60,682 bases of DNA from Rhodopirellula sp. Lineage in GTDB: Bacteria; Planctomycetota; Planctomycetia; Pirellulales; Thermoguttaceae. The position numbers were made by a program, and so were the translations under genes. Positions 51,209 to 59,285 of the stretch are shown piece after piece. The notes beneath the pieces were generated by a model, which was not told the DNA's origin, did no database searches, and was given only the letters and a program-made list of their open reading frames with translations. Location of the stretch: NCBI GenBank assembly GCA_012728855.1, contig JAAYEH010000499.1, forward strand, positions 1 through 60,682. The letters run 5' to 3'. Position 1 is the stretch's first letter; each line of letters starts with the position of its first letter.

Positions 51209-53137
51209 TCAGTTCACTCTCCGCACGACCACGAGCCAGTCTTGCTCGGGGTCGCAGGGCGCGGGCCCCAACGCCACACGACGACCGCCTTCGATCCGAT
51301 CGGCCGCGCCGATGAGCAACGGGCCTCCCTCGCGGGGATTGAACCAGCCGACGGCAAACGTCCCCGGTGTATCGCCGAGGTCCAACTCGCACGCGCCTCC
51401 GTTTGGCAGATACACCAGGTAGAGTTCGCCGGGCTTGGCGAGGCAATACCTGCTATTGTCGCTCATTGCGTTGCCGACTCGGGCGTCAGCGCTGGTCATG
51501 TCCCAAAACGGAATCTTCTCCTCTTCAAAGAACCGCAAGGCGATCCGGCAGTAGTCCCACGAGCGGTCGCGGCTGCGGAAATCCTCGCATACCAGGTCGT
51601 TCTGCGGCAACTTATAGCCGAAGTAGTACTCTACGCCCGCCCCGCCGGCCATCAGCGTGCCCCAGAGGCAGAGCTTGCGGATGTCGTGGAGGTCGTAGGG
51701 CTTGCCTCCCTGCTCGGCCTTGCCGCTGTGGTTTTGGTAGCCCGGGTCGGGCGGCACCCCGTCCGACGCCGGATTCTGCTCGTCGTTGGCCACAACCCAG
51801 GGCTTGCCCGCCTCGGCCGACCGGCGTAGCCATTGCAAGGTCCGCTGGTGTGCTTGGCTCCAACTGTTCTGCAGCGACGCGCCCGTAAGCGGCGACCGCT
51901 TGCCCAGCAGCTTGGGGTAAACCTGATCTTGAGCGTTGGGAAAGGTGTGGACGACGATGGGATGATCGTAAGGATCGATGTCGCGGAGATAGCCGGCCAT
52001 CGCGAGCTGCTGTTCGGTTGACTGGGTATTCTCCTCCCCCAGGTTCCAATTCAAGGCGAGTCCGTGGCCGAAGCGGGCGATCAGTTCGCGGCAATACAGC
52101 TTCCGCTCGACGCCCAGGTCTCCGCCGTCCAACGCCGTCGGCACGCCCGCCGCGGTTTTTTTGTCGTGACCGACCCGGTTATCGTCGATCTCGGTTTCCT
52201 GGAGCTTGAAATGGAGATAGAGGCCCAGTCGCTGGGCGTGGTCGAAAACGATCTGCCATTGGTCGAGTTTCGCGCAATCGTAGTGGAGCTTTTCGTTGCG
52301 CGCGACAAATGGCCAGACGTTGTCGCCGTCGCCGCCGGCGTTGTAGGGCAGGAAGGAAAAGGCATTGCAGCCTTTTGCCGCCAGGTAGTTCAACGCGCCG
52401 ATGAGCCCTTTTCCCTTGCCGTTCTTCCAGGTAGGATCGCCGGGCCGCCAGTCGCGGATGTGCGGTTGCCAGGTTTTGAGCGGCGCCTGGCTCTTGCGGC
52501 CTTCCGTGTTGTCGAAATCGACGTAAGCCAACAGCGTTTCGGGCGCGTCGGGGCCGGCTTTGAGAAAGGATTCGCCCGAGCCGGCGAAACGGAGGTGATG
52601 CTTGCCGACGTACTGGAGGCGGCCCTTGCCGCGGAAATCCCGGCCCGACTTGTCGGTGGCGGCCACATCGAAGGCTTTGCTCCTGCCGTCGTAGGGCTCC
52701 ACGGGGTTCGTGGCAGCGGCGGCATCGACGGCGGCGTTCTTGCCGGCGTGGAAGGAGACCCGGCCGGTCCACGTGCCCGGCTTGTCGGGCGAGAGATGGG
52801 CCCGCCACTTTGTGCCACGATCGGCCGAGGTATCGGCGGCCCGGCCGTCGGCGGCGAAGTAGCCCGGAACGGCATAGCGGGGCGAGCCCGATTCGTGCGT
52901 GAAGGTGACGACCATTCGGTAGCCGGTAAACGGGTTGGGCTCGTTATCACGCTGGCCGGCCCGAGGGCCGTCGAGAGTGAGCGTGACCTTGTGCCATTGC
53001 TTCAACTCGCCGCTGATCTCGATGGCCCCGTCGCCGTCGCTCTCCGCTCGGGAACCGGCAGCCGCCCGCGCGACCGCCACATCGGCTAGACACGATAACG
53101 CCAGCACCCCCGCCAAAACATATCGTTTGTTCCGCAT
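51209..53137 (-). CDS. Exported DUF5060-domain glycosidase-like protein
   Basis: The 642-residue protein (ATG 53137, GGAG 9 bases upstream) has a signal peptide (about 1-25), a DUF5060 beta-sandwich (about 38-150; WHKVTLTLDGPRAG, GTWTGRVSF), a TIM-barrel region (about 190-540; GCNAFSFLPYNAGGDGDNVWPF, LNWNLGEENTQS, where Glu-Glu-Asn is a likely acid/base area, and WVVANDEQNPA) and a C-terminal beta domain (about 560-642) of the collagen-binding-like type seen with DUF4038/DUF5060 proteins. The glycan target is unknown. It ends tail to tail, 6 bases from the ROK gene. Confidence 0.82.
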   Translation of the reverse strand: MRNKRYVLAGVLALSCLADVAVARAAAGSRAESDGDGAIEISGELKQWHKVTLTLDGPRAGQRDNEPNPFTGYRMVVTFTHESGSPRYAVPGYFAADGRAADTSADRGTKWRAHLSPDKPGTWTGRVSFHAGKNAAVDAAAATNPVEPYDGRSKAFDVAATDKSGRDFRGKGRLQYVGKHHLRFAGSGESFLKAGPDAPETLLAYVDFDNTEGRKSQAPLKTWQPHIRDWRPGDPTWKNGKGKGLIGALNYLAAKGCNAFSFLPYNAGGDGDNVWPFVARNEKLHYDCAKLDQWQIVFDHAQRLGLYLHFKLQETEIDDNRVGHDKKTAAGVPTALDGGDLGVERKLYCRELIARFGHGLALNWNLGEENTQSTEQQLAMAGYLRDIDPYDHPIVVHTFPNAQDQVYPKLLGKRSPLTGASLQNSWSQAHQRTLQWLRRSAEAGKPWVVANDEQNPASDGVPPDPGYQNHSGKAEQGGKPYDLHDIRKLCLWGTLMAGGAGVEYYFGYKLPQNDLVCEDFRSRDRSWDYCRIALRFFEEEKIPFWDMTSADARVGNAMSDNSRYCLAKPGELYLVYLPNGGACELDLGDTPGTFAVGWFNPREGGPLLIGAADRIEGGRRVALGPAPCDPEQDWLVVVRRVN

Positions 53138-53230
53138 CGAATCGGTCTCCGGCAGTGCCCGTGGTTGACAATCGCTTGGAACCCCTGAGCATCGGCGAAA
53201 AGACAACTGTCGCAACGTCGCCGCGGGGAA

Positions 53231-53325
53231 GGGGTCGGGAGTCTTTTTTCCGTGTCGGCCGGAATTCGATCGATCCATATAGGAAAGCGTTGCCCGGCCG
53301 ACACGGAAAAAAGACTCCCGACCCC
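53231..53325. repeat. Long perfect hairpin element, family A, second full copy
   Basis: Arms of 32 bases (53231-53262, 53294-53325) start GGGGTCGGGAGTC. Against the copy at 11070 the arms differ at about one compensated position (ATG/CAT to GTG/CAC), so base pairing has been kept by paired changes. The loop differs but again carries AAGCG...TTG. Confidence 0.85.
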
Positions 53326-53551
53326 CTCGGAACCGCCGCCCCTGGTTGGTTCGACACTTGTCTTTTCGCCCATGCTAACCAAACGAGGACTCGCTCCCGG
53401 CCATTATCAAGAACTTGGGAACGTCGAGCAATGCACGGGTGCGTGTCCCCGTTCTGTTAGGGCTTCTTCTTTTCGCACGGCGCCGCGGATTTGCCGTCTC
53501 GCAGATTCCGCTTTCGATGCCGGTAGTCGGCATCGCGGTTTTCGTCTACAA

Positions 53552-53653
53552 TGCGACGGCTGAAAAAGGGGACTGGCTCCGCAACATCTTGCACCTGTTT
53601 TCGAGCCAAACCACTATTCGTTGCGGTGCCTGTCCCCTTTTTCAGCCGTCGCA
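53552..53653. repeat. Hairpin element, GGGGACTGG superfamily, variant D
   Basis: TGCGACGGCTGAAAAAGGGG at the left and its complement at 53632-53653 give a perfect 22-bp outer stem. Inside, GGGGACTGGCTCCGCAAC and GTTGCGGTGCCTGTCCCC share the conserved ends of variants B and C. It sits 64 bases before the RraA-type gene; with the 53231 element it fills the 53138-53716 gap, where no gene is visible. Confidence 0.85.
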
Positions 53654-53716
53654 CAATGGCGGCGAACCGGCGAGCAGCGCCGCATGGGTTCCCATTTCGC
53701 AAAACGGAGCGCGACC

Positions 53717-54442
53717 ATGCCGATTTCAGCCCAGACTCTCAGCAAGCTGGCCCAGTACGATACCCCGACCATCTGCAACGTCATTGAGCTGTTCGAGGTC
53801 CGGCCGAACCATACGGGGTTCATGGACGGTCGAATCCGGGCCAATTTCCCGGAATTGCCGCCGATGGTCGGCTTTGCCAGCACCGCCGCTTTCCGCTCGG
53901 GCGGACCGCCGACGGGCGGCGATGCCTACGGCACGATCGACGATCAGGTGCGGCGGTTCGAGGAACTGCCGGGGCCTGCCGTGATGGTCTTCCAGGACAT
54001 CGACGACCCGGCGGTGGGCGCCACGTTCGGTGAGATCATGTGCTCCGTTTATCAGGCGTTCGGCTCAGTCGGCCTGATCACTTCTGGCGGCGGACGCGAC
54101 CTGGCGCAGGTCCGCGCGTTGGGCTACCCCGTCTTTACCGGGACGACCATTTGCGCCCATGCCTGGTGCCACCTGCTGCACCTGGGGTTGCCGGTCCGCG
54201 TGGGCGGACTGGTCGTTCACCAGGGTGACCTGCTGCATGGCGACGCCAACGGCATCACCGGGATTCCGCTGCAAATCGCCGCCGAGGTGGCCGACCTCGC
54301 CGAAGAGTATGTCGCCGCGGAGAAGATCATCCTCGACTATGTCCGCGGCCCGGCCGAAAAAACGCTCCCCGGGCTCACCGCCGCCCGCGAACAACTCGTA
54401 GCCGTACTCAACGGCCTTCGCCAGAGAGTGAAAAGAGCATAG
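53717..54442 (+). CDS. RraA/HMG-aldolase-like family protein
   Basis: The 241-residue protein starts at ATG 53717 (GGAG 9 bases upstream). It has the RraA fold motifs: TPTICNVIELF near the N-terminus, the substrate/metal motif SGGGRDLAQVRALGYPVF with Arg-Asp, and HGDANGITGIP. Members are either RNase E inhibitors or class II aldolases/decarboxylases such as HMG aldolase; planctomycete proteins of this length are more likely metabolic. The substrate is unknown. Confidence 0.82.
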   Translation: MPISAQTLSKLAQYDTPTICNVIELFEVRPNHTGFMDGRIRANFPELPPMVGFASTAAFRSGGPPTGGDAYGTIDDQVRRFEELPGPAVMVFQDIDDPAVGATFGEIMCSVYQAFGSVGLITSGGGRDLAQVRALGYPVFTGTTICAHAWCHLLHLGLPVRVGGLVVHQGDLLHGDANGITGIPLQIAAEVADLAEEYVAAEKIILDYVRGPAEKTLPGLTAAREQLVAVLNGLRQRVKRA

Positions 54443-54494
54443 GCGACGCGCAGCAACGTCATACGGTGCAACCACTTCGAGCTGAGGGCCTTCA

Positions 54495-54556
54495 GTAGAT
54501 CCCGCTTGCCGAGCGGGATCTCGGTGGCAAGATCCCGCTCGGCAAGCGGGATCTAC
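54495..54556. repeat. BIME: two GTAG-type REP hairpins in inverted order
   Basis: GTAGATCCCGCTTGCCGAGC and the mirrored arm ending GGGATCTAC give 27-base arms around an 8-base spacer. Each arm is itself a palindrome (GATCCCGCT-TGCCG-AGCGGGATC) preceded by GTAG. One unit recurs at 57710-57736. It lies 52 bases after the RraA-type stop and may terminate that transcript. Confidence 0.85.
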
Positions 54557-54581
54557 GGTTCGCCGGCCCCGCTTTCGCCCG

Positions 54582-54611
54582 TTGAGGACTTGGGGGTTCT
54601 GTTGCTATAAT
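54582..54611 (+). promoter_or_regulatory. Promoter of asd-truA
   Basis: TTGAGG (54582-54587) and a perfect TATAAT (54606-54611) are 18 bases apart. The leader of about 55 bases holds ATCCG-GCTTTT-CGGAT, a small stem-loop, too short for a lysine riboswitch. Confidence 0.6.
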
Positions 54612-54672
54612 AACGGGTTATCCGGCTTTTCGGATGACTTACTAGGGTTCCGCCGTTTCGGGAGAAAACTTC

Positions 54673-55701
54673 GTGTACGAGTCGCTTGCGGTCGTGGGCG
54701 CCACTGGCGCCGTGGGAAGGATCATGCGAGAGCTGCTCGAGGTCCGGAAATTCCCCTTCAAGAAGATCAAATTCGTCGCCTCCAAGCGGTCGGCGGGAAC
54801 GGAATTGACGTTCGCCGGCAAGACGTACACGGTTGAGGAGTTGAAGCCGGAGGTTTTCGACGGTGTGGATCTGGTCGTCGCCAGCACGCCGGATGAGGTC
54901 GCCCGCGACTACCTGCCCGCCGCGGTCGAACGAGGTTGCACGGTCGTCGACGAAAGCGCTTACTTCCGCATGGACCCGAAAGTGCCGCTGGTGGTGCCGG
55001 AGGTCAACCCGGAGGCCGTTTGCGAGCACCAGGGGATCATCGCCAGCCCGAACTGCTCGACGACGCAGATGGTGGTGGCCATGAAGCCGTTGCACGAGGC
55101 CGGGAAGATCCGCCGGGTCGTCGTCAGCACCTACCAGGCCACCAGCGGCGCCGGACTGCCGGGCACCCGCGACTTGGAAAACGGCACCCGCGCGTTCTTC
55201 TCCGGTGAATCGTACCGCTACGAGACCTTCCCCTACCCGATCGCCTTCAATTGCATCCCGCAGATCGGCTCGCCCAAGCACCAGGGCTACACGTCGGAAG
55301 AGATGAAGATGGTGCTGGAAACCCAGAAGATCTTCGGCGATGAATCGATTCAGGTCTGTCCGACCTGCATCCGCATCCCGGTTTCCAATTGCCATAGCGA
55401 GAGCATCCTCGTCGAGACGGAAAAGAAGATCACTGCCGACGAGGCGCGCGAGCTGTTTGCCGCCACGCCGGGGATCGTGGTGATGGACGACCTTCCCCAT
55501 AAGGTCTACCCCATGCCGATCAACTGCGATCAGCGCGACGAGGTGTTTGTCGGCCGCATCCGCGAAGATCTTTCGAGCCCCAACGGGCTGGCGTTCTGGT
55601 GTGTGAGCGACAATCTTCGCAAGGGCGCGGCGACCAATGCGGTGCAGATCGCCGAGTTGCTCGTCGAGTACGCTCGCCAAGGCGTACACGCCGGCAAGTA
55701 G
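54673..55701 (+). CDS. asd: Aspartate-semialdehyde dehydrogenase
   Basis: The 342-residue enzyme starts at GTG 54673 (GGGAGA upstream). It has the NADP-binding VVGATGAVG (8-16), catalytic Cys128 in SPNCSTTQ, QATSGAG, and the base His241 in the segment RIPVSNCHSES. It reduces aspartyl phosphate to the semialdehyde, the branch point to lysine/diaminopimelate, threonine and methionine. Length is standard. truA begins 1 base after its stop, so both form one operon. Confidence 0.96.
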   Translation: MYESLAVVGATGAVGRIMRELLEVRKFPFKKIKFVASKRSAGTELTFAGKTYTVEELKPEVFDGVDLVVASTPDEVARDYLPAAVERGCTVVDESAYFRMDPKVPLVVPEVNPEAVCEHQGIIASPNCSTTQMVVAMKPLHEAGKIRRVVVSTYQATSGAGLPGTRDLENGTRAFFSGESYRYETFPYPIAFNCIPQIGSPKHQGYTSEEMKMVLETQKIFGDESIQVCPTCIRIPVSNCHSESILVETEKKITADEARELFAATPGIVVMDDLPHKVYPMPINCDQRDEVFVGRIREDLSSPNGLAFWCVSDNLRKGAATNAVQIAELLVEYARQGVHAGK

Positions 55702-55702
55702 A

Positions 55703-56449
55703 ATGCGGTGGATCAAGCTGACGGTTGCCTACGACGGCACTGCCTATTGCGGCTGGCAATATCAGCCCGCTTGCCCATCGGTCCAGGGCGCCGTAGAAGA
55801 CGCCCTGGGCCGGATCACCGGAGAGCCGATCCGCACCATCGCCAGTGGGCGCACGGATGCGGGCGTACATGCCTTGGGGCAAGTCGTCAGTTTCTCGACC
55901 GGCAGCCGCCTGTCGGCCGAGGTTTTTCAGCGGGCACTGAACGCGGAGCTGCCGCACGACGTGGCCGTGGTCGCCGCGGAGGAAGCCCCCGCAGGCTTCC
56001 ATGCAACGCACGACGCACGACGAAAACGCTATCGCTATGTGATCCACGACGGACCGGTCCGCGATGTTTTCCGGGTTCGCTACGCCTGGCACGTTTACCA
56101 ACGACTGGATGCCGAGCGGATGGACCGCGCGGCGAAGACCCTGGTCGGCACGCATGATTTTCGCAGCTTTGAAACGAGCGGCTCGCCGCGGGCAAACACG
56201 GTGCGGACGCTGTTTGAGATCGAGGTGCGGCGGGGCAGGGGAGGGGAGGGGGATCTGGTGGTGACCGAAATCGAGGCGGACGGATTCTTGTACAACATGG
56301 CCCGCGCCATCGTCGGCACGCTCGTCGAGGTAGGGCGCGGCGCAAGACCGGAGCCGTGGGTGGCCGGCGTGCTTGCCGCCAACGAGCGAAGCGCCGCCGG
56401 ACCGACCGCGCCGCCGCAAGGACTTTTTCTGGTGAAGGTAGAATACTAA
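55703..56449 (+). CDS. truA: tRNA pseudouridine(38-40) synthase
   Basis: The 248-residue enzyme has the catalytic Asp52 in ASGRTDAGVHALGQV, the N-terminal KLTVAYDGTAYCGWQYQP, and FLYNMARAIVGTLVEVG near the end. It makes pseudouridine in the anticodon arm of tRNAs. The ATG at 55703 follows the asd stop after a single base. A 97-bp hairpin element begins one base after its own stop. Confidence 0.95.
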   Translation: MRWIKLTVAYDGTAYCGWQYQPACPSVQGAVEDALGRITGEPIRTIASGRTDAGVHALGQVVSFSTGSRLSAEVFQRALNAELPHDVAVVAAEEAPAGFHATHDARRKRYRYVIHDGPVRDVFRVRYAWHVYQRLDAERMDRAAKTLVGTHDFRSFETSGSPRANTVRTLFEIEVRRGRGGEGDLVVTEIEADGFLYNMARAIVGTLVEVGRGARPEPWVAGVLAANERSAAGPTAPPQGLFLVKVEY

Positions 56450-56450
56450 G

Positions 56451-56547
56451 AGCCTATCCCAAAACCGTTGGGGACTGGCTCATTTTGCGGAGTCTTCGGA
56501 GCAAAATGTGCCTGTCCCCTTCTCCTGAATCGGTTTTGGGATAGGCT
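56451..56547. repeat. 97-bp hairpin element, GGGGACTGG superfamily, variant C, copy 1
   Basis: A perfect 17-bp outer inverted repeat (AGCCTATCCCAAAACCG / CGGTTTTGGGATAGGCT) encloses GGGGACTGGCTCATTTTGC and GCAAAATGTGCCTGTCCCC. It starts one base after the truA stop. The second copy at 60348-60444 has exactly the same length and an identical core of over 50 bases. Confidence 0.92.
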
Positions 56548-56561
56548 GTAAACATAGAACC

Positions 56562-57713
56562 ATGCGAATCGCTCACGTCATCACGCGAATGATCCTCGGC
56601 GGGGCGCAGGAGAATACCCTGCTGTCGTGCGAGGACTTGATGCGCATTCACGGTGACGACGTGCTGTTGATCACCGGGCCGCCCTTGGGACCGGAAGGGA
56701 GTTTGATCGAGCGGGCAAGGGCAGGGGGGGTGCCGCTGGAGATCATACCGCAACTGCGGCGCGCCGTATTGCCCTGGCGCGATCTATCGAGCTATCTCGC
56801 CGTCAAGCAGGCGATCCGCCGCTTTCAACCCGACGTGGTCCACACCCATAGTGCCAAAGGCGGCATTCTCGGCCGCGCCGCCGCCACCACACTGGGCGTG
56901 CCTGCCATCGTACATGGGGTTCACGGGGCGCCGTTCCATCCCTATCAGAGCCGGGCAGTCCGCGAATTGATCCGAGTCGCGGAACGGTGGGCAGCATCGC
57001 GATGCCATGCGTTTGTCAGTGTGGCCGATGCCATGACCGATCTGATGGTCGAAGCCGGAGTCGCCCCGCGGGAAAAGTTCACGACGATCTATAGCGGCAT
57101 GGAGGTTGAACCGTTTCTCGACTGCGGGCAATATCGCGAGGCGATGCGACGCGAGTTGGGCTACCGTCCCGAACACATCGTCATCGGCAAGGTCGCCCGA
57201 CTCTTTCATCTCAAGGGACACGCCGACGTCGTCGCGGCGGCCCGGCGCGTCGTGGAAGAGCATCCCAACGCACGATTCCTTTTCGTCGGCGATGGGCTGC
57301 TACGGCGGTCGCTGGAGCGGGAGATAGCCGCCGCCGGTCTCGAAGCGTATTTCCAACTCGTCGGACTCGTTCCGCCCGAGCGGATCCCGCAGTTGCTGTC
57401 GGCGATGGACATCGTCGTCCACGCCAGCCTCCGCGAGGGCCTCGCACGCGTGCTGCCGCAGGCGCTCATCGCGGGAAAACCCGTGGTCAGCTATGACGTG
57501 GATGGCGCGCGGGAGGTAGTTCTTTCCGGCGAAACCGGCTATTTAACCCCTCCCAGGAGTGTCGCTGAACTGAGCAAGGCGGTTTGCCGCCTGGCCAGCC
57601 ATCCTGAAGAGCGGGAGAGGTTTGGTTTGGAGGGCCGACGCCGGTTCACCGACCGTTTTCGCCACCAGCGCATGACGGAGCAACTCCGAACCCTCTACGA
57701 ACGTTTACAGTAG
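56562..57713 (+). CDS. GT4-family glycosyltransferase
   Basis: The 383-residue protein has the GT-B pattern of family 4: MRIAHVITRMILGGAQENTL, VVHTHSAKGGILGRAA, IGKVARLFHLKGH for nucleotide-sugar binding, FLFVGDGLLR, and the EX7E-like HASLREGLARVLPQALIAGKPVV. It probably adds a sugar to a lipid carrier or surface glycan. It is alone: the flanks are repeats. Its TAG stop is contained in the GTAG that opens a REP unit at 57710-57736. Confidence 0.9.
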   Translation: MRIAHVITRMILGGAQENTLLSCEDLMRIHGDDVLLITGPPLGPEGSLIERARAGGVPLEIIPQLRRAVLPWRDLSSYLAVKQAIRRFQPDVVHTHSAKGGILGRAAATTLGVPAIVHGVHGAPFHPYQSRAVRELIRVAERWAASRCHAFVSVADAMTDLMVEAGVAPREKFTTIYSGMEVEPFLDCGQYREAMRRELGYRPEHIVIGKVARLFHLKGHADVVAAARRVVEEHPNARFLFVGDGLLRRSLEREIAAAGLEAYFQLVGLVPPERIPQLLSAMDIVVHASLREGLARVLPQALIAGKPVVSYDVDGAREVVLSGETGYLTPPRSVAELSKAVCRLASHPEERERFGLEGRRRFTDRFRHQRMTEQLRTLYERLQ

Positions 57714-57994
57714 ATCCCGCTTGCCGAGCGGGATCTGACGCTGCAAGCGCGGTTTGACTACCCCCCCCTGTAAAGGTCGTTTAACCGCAGTGCCCAACGG
57801 GCCGCGCGTTGTGACCGACAGCCGCGCCGCCCTCCGCCTCTCGCGCGGCCCGTTGGGCACCGCGGTTAAACGACTAATTCGCAACACCTTAGAACCTTTA
57901 CAGGGGTGGTTTGATTGCCGCAATCCGCCCCCGGGATCAGCGAGGGAATTCATCAACCGGCAACGCCAGGTTCCGCTCGGCAAGCGAAACCTAC
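57710..57994. repeat. Composite repeat region: REP units flanking a nested hairpin
   Basis: A GTAG-type REP (57710-57736) and an inverted relative (57968-57994, CTAC on this strand, same CTTGCCGAG loop) bracket a nested hairpin. Its outer stem is CCCCTGTAAAGGT (57765-57777) with ACCTTTACAGGGG (57894-57906), and the inner element TCGTTTAACCGC...GCGGTTAAACGA (57777-57873) is related to 26753-26851. G-rich sequence follows at 57995-58018. No gene is seen between 57714 and 58135. Confidence 0.8.
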
Positions 57995-58135
57995 AGGGCA
58001 GGGCAGGGGGGGGCAGGCTTTTCAAGCTCGCAATTGCCCCGCGGGCGGCCTTCTATTACACTAAAGAGGCTGTTTTCCGCGGCCTCCCATCCAGCGCAAA
58101 TTCTGCCAGCGCCGTGCAGTGGTGTCAGATCGACC

Positions 58136-59014
58136 GTGAGCATCAACCCTGGCCTTCTCGGCCCCTATCGCCTGCTGAACATCGTCAACACCGGCCAGAC
58201 CAGTCGGATCTGGCAGGCGTATCACGACGGCGAGGGGAAGTTCTACGCGGTGAAATCGCTGCTGGACCAGTTTCGCAAGAACCGCGAATACACGCAGTTT
58301 CTCCGCTGGGAATACGGCGTCGGTTCGACGATCTCTCACGAGCGCATCATTCAGATGCGGCAATTCGGGATCGAGCGAGGCACGGCCTACCTGGCGATGG
58401 AGTGGTTTGCCGCGCCGAACATGAAGCAGTGGATTCGGCAGGGATTCGAGAACATCGGCCACATGGTTCCCAAAATCGCTTTGCAGGCCGCCGAGGCCGT
58501 GGCCCATTTCAACTCCCACGGATGGGTACACCGCGACATCAAGCCCGATAATTTTCTCGTCACTCCCGAAGGCGACGTCAAACTGATCGACTTCGCATTG
58601 GCGCGTCGTACCAGCGGCGGATTGGCTCGGCTCTTCTCTCGCAAATCCAAGATCGTGCAGGGCACTCGCAGCTATATGTCGCCGGAGCAGATCCGTGGCG
58701 AGGCGTTGGATTCGCGGGCCGATATGTACAGCCTGGCCTGTACGCTCTTCGAGTTGGTGGGTGGACGGCCTCCGTTTACCGGCGCCAGTGCCAATGATCT
58801 GCTGGTGAAGCACCTGAAATCCTCACCACCATCGGTCCAGGCACTCAATCGCGAGGCCACGCCGGAATTCTCCGACCTGCTGCGGAAGGCGCTGGCGAAG
58901 AAGACCTCGTCGCGACTCAAGTCCAGCGAGGATTTCTACAACCAACTGCGGGTGACACCCATTCTCCAGAATAAACCAGACCCCCCAAAAGATTCTAAAG
59001 AAAAGGAAGAATAG
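58136..59014 (+). CDS. Ser/Thr protein kinase-like protein with atypical nucleotide site
   Basis: The 292-residue protein starts at GTG 58136. It is a soluble Hanks-type domain: Lys40 in YAVKSLL, VHRDIKPDNFL with Asp134, GTRSYMSPEQ and SLACTLFELVGGRPPF. Two features are odd: the glycine-rich loop reads IVNTGQTSRIW with only one of the three usual glycines, and DFG is DFA (LIDFALARR, Asp152 kept). The metal Asp and catalytic Asp are present, so activity is possible. There is no membrane helix; the last 25 residues are a Lys/Glu-rich tail (DPPKDSKEKEE). Confidence 0.85.
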   Translation: MSINPGLLGPYRLLNIVNTGQTSRIWQAYHDGEGKFYAVKSLLDQFRKNREYTQFLRWEYGVGSTISHERIIQMRQFGIERGTAYLAMEWFAAPNMKQWIRQGFENIGHMVPKIALQAAEAVAHFNSHGWVHRDIKPDNFLVTPEGDVKLIDFALARRTSGGLARLFSRKSKIVQGTRSYMSPEQIRGEALDSRADMYSLACTLFELVGGRPPFTGASANDLLVKHLKSSPPSVQALNREATPEFSDLLRKALAKKTSSRLKSSEDFYNQLRVTPILQNKPDPPKDSKEKEE

Positions 59015-59119
59015 CGGTTGGCCGACTCCCGGCAAGGTAACCACTGCGGAACCACAGCCGGTCTGGCCGACTTTAGTAGTAGCAGCGATAATGGTGGCCG
59101 TTGCGATTTATCGATCCGA

Positions 59120-59242
59120 ACATCCGCTCCGCGGCGCGGGCGGCGGGGGACTGGTCCATTTTTCGGCCACTCGACGCATTTCAGTTCCAAAGGCGCTGGC
59201 CGAAAACATGGACCTGTCCCCTTACATCCGCTCCGCGGCGCG
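59120..59242. repeat. Variant-B hairpin flanked by 19-bp direct repeats
   Basis: The hairpin GGGGACTGGTCC...GGACCTGTCCCC (59146-59221) lies between two copies of ACATCCGCTCCGCGGCGCG (59120-59138 and 59224-59242). The arrangement looks like an insertion with a long target duplication. A further partial GAACATACGCTC follows. It lies between the kinase gene and accA; no gene is seen in 59015-59285. Confidence 0.8.
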
Positions 59243-59285
59243 TGGTAATTACGAACATACGCTCTAATAGACAGGCACTCCGACG

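Noticed and set aside
53717..54442. RNase E inhibitor RraA proper.
   Set aside because: The protein is longer than classical RraA (about 160 residues) and resembles the wider RraA/HMG-aldolase family, so the specific name was not used.
54612..54672. A possible lysine riboswitch upstream of asd.
   Set aside because: The leader is only about 60 bases and shows one small stem-loop, far too short for the known lysine aptamer.
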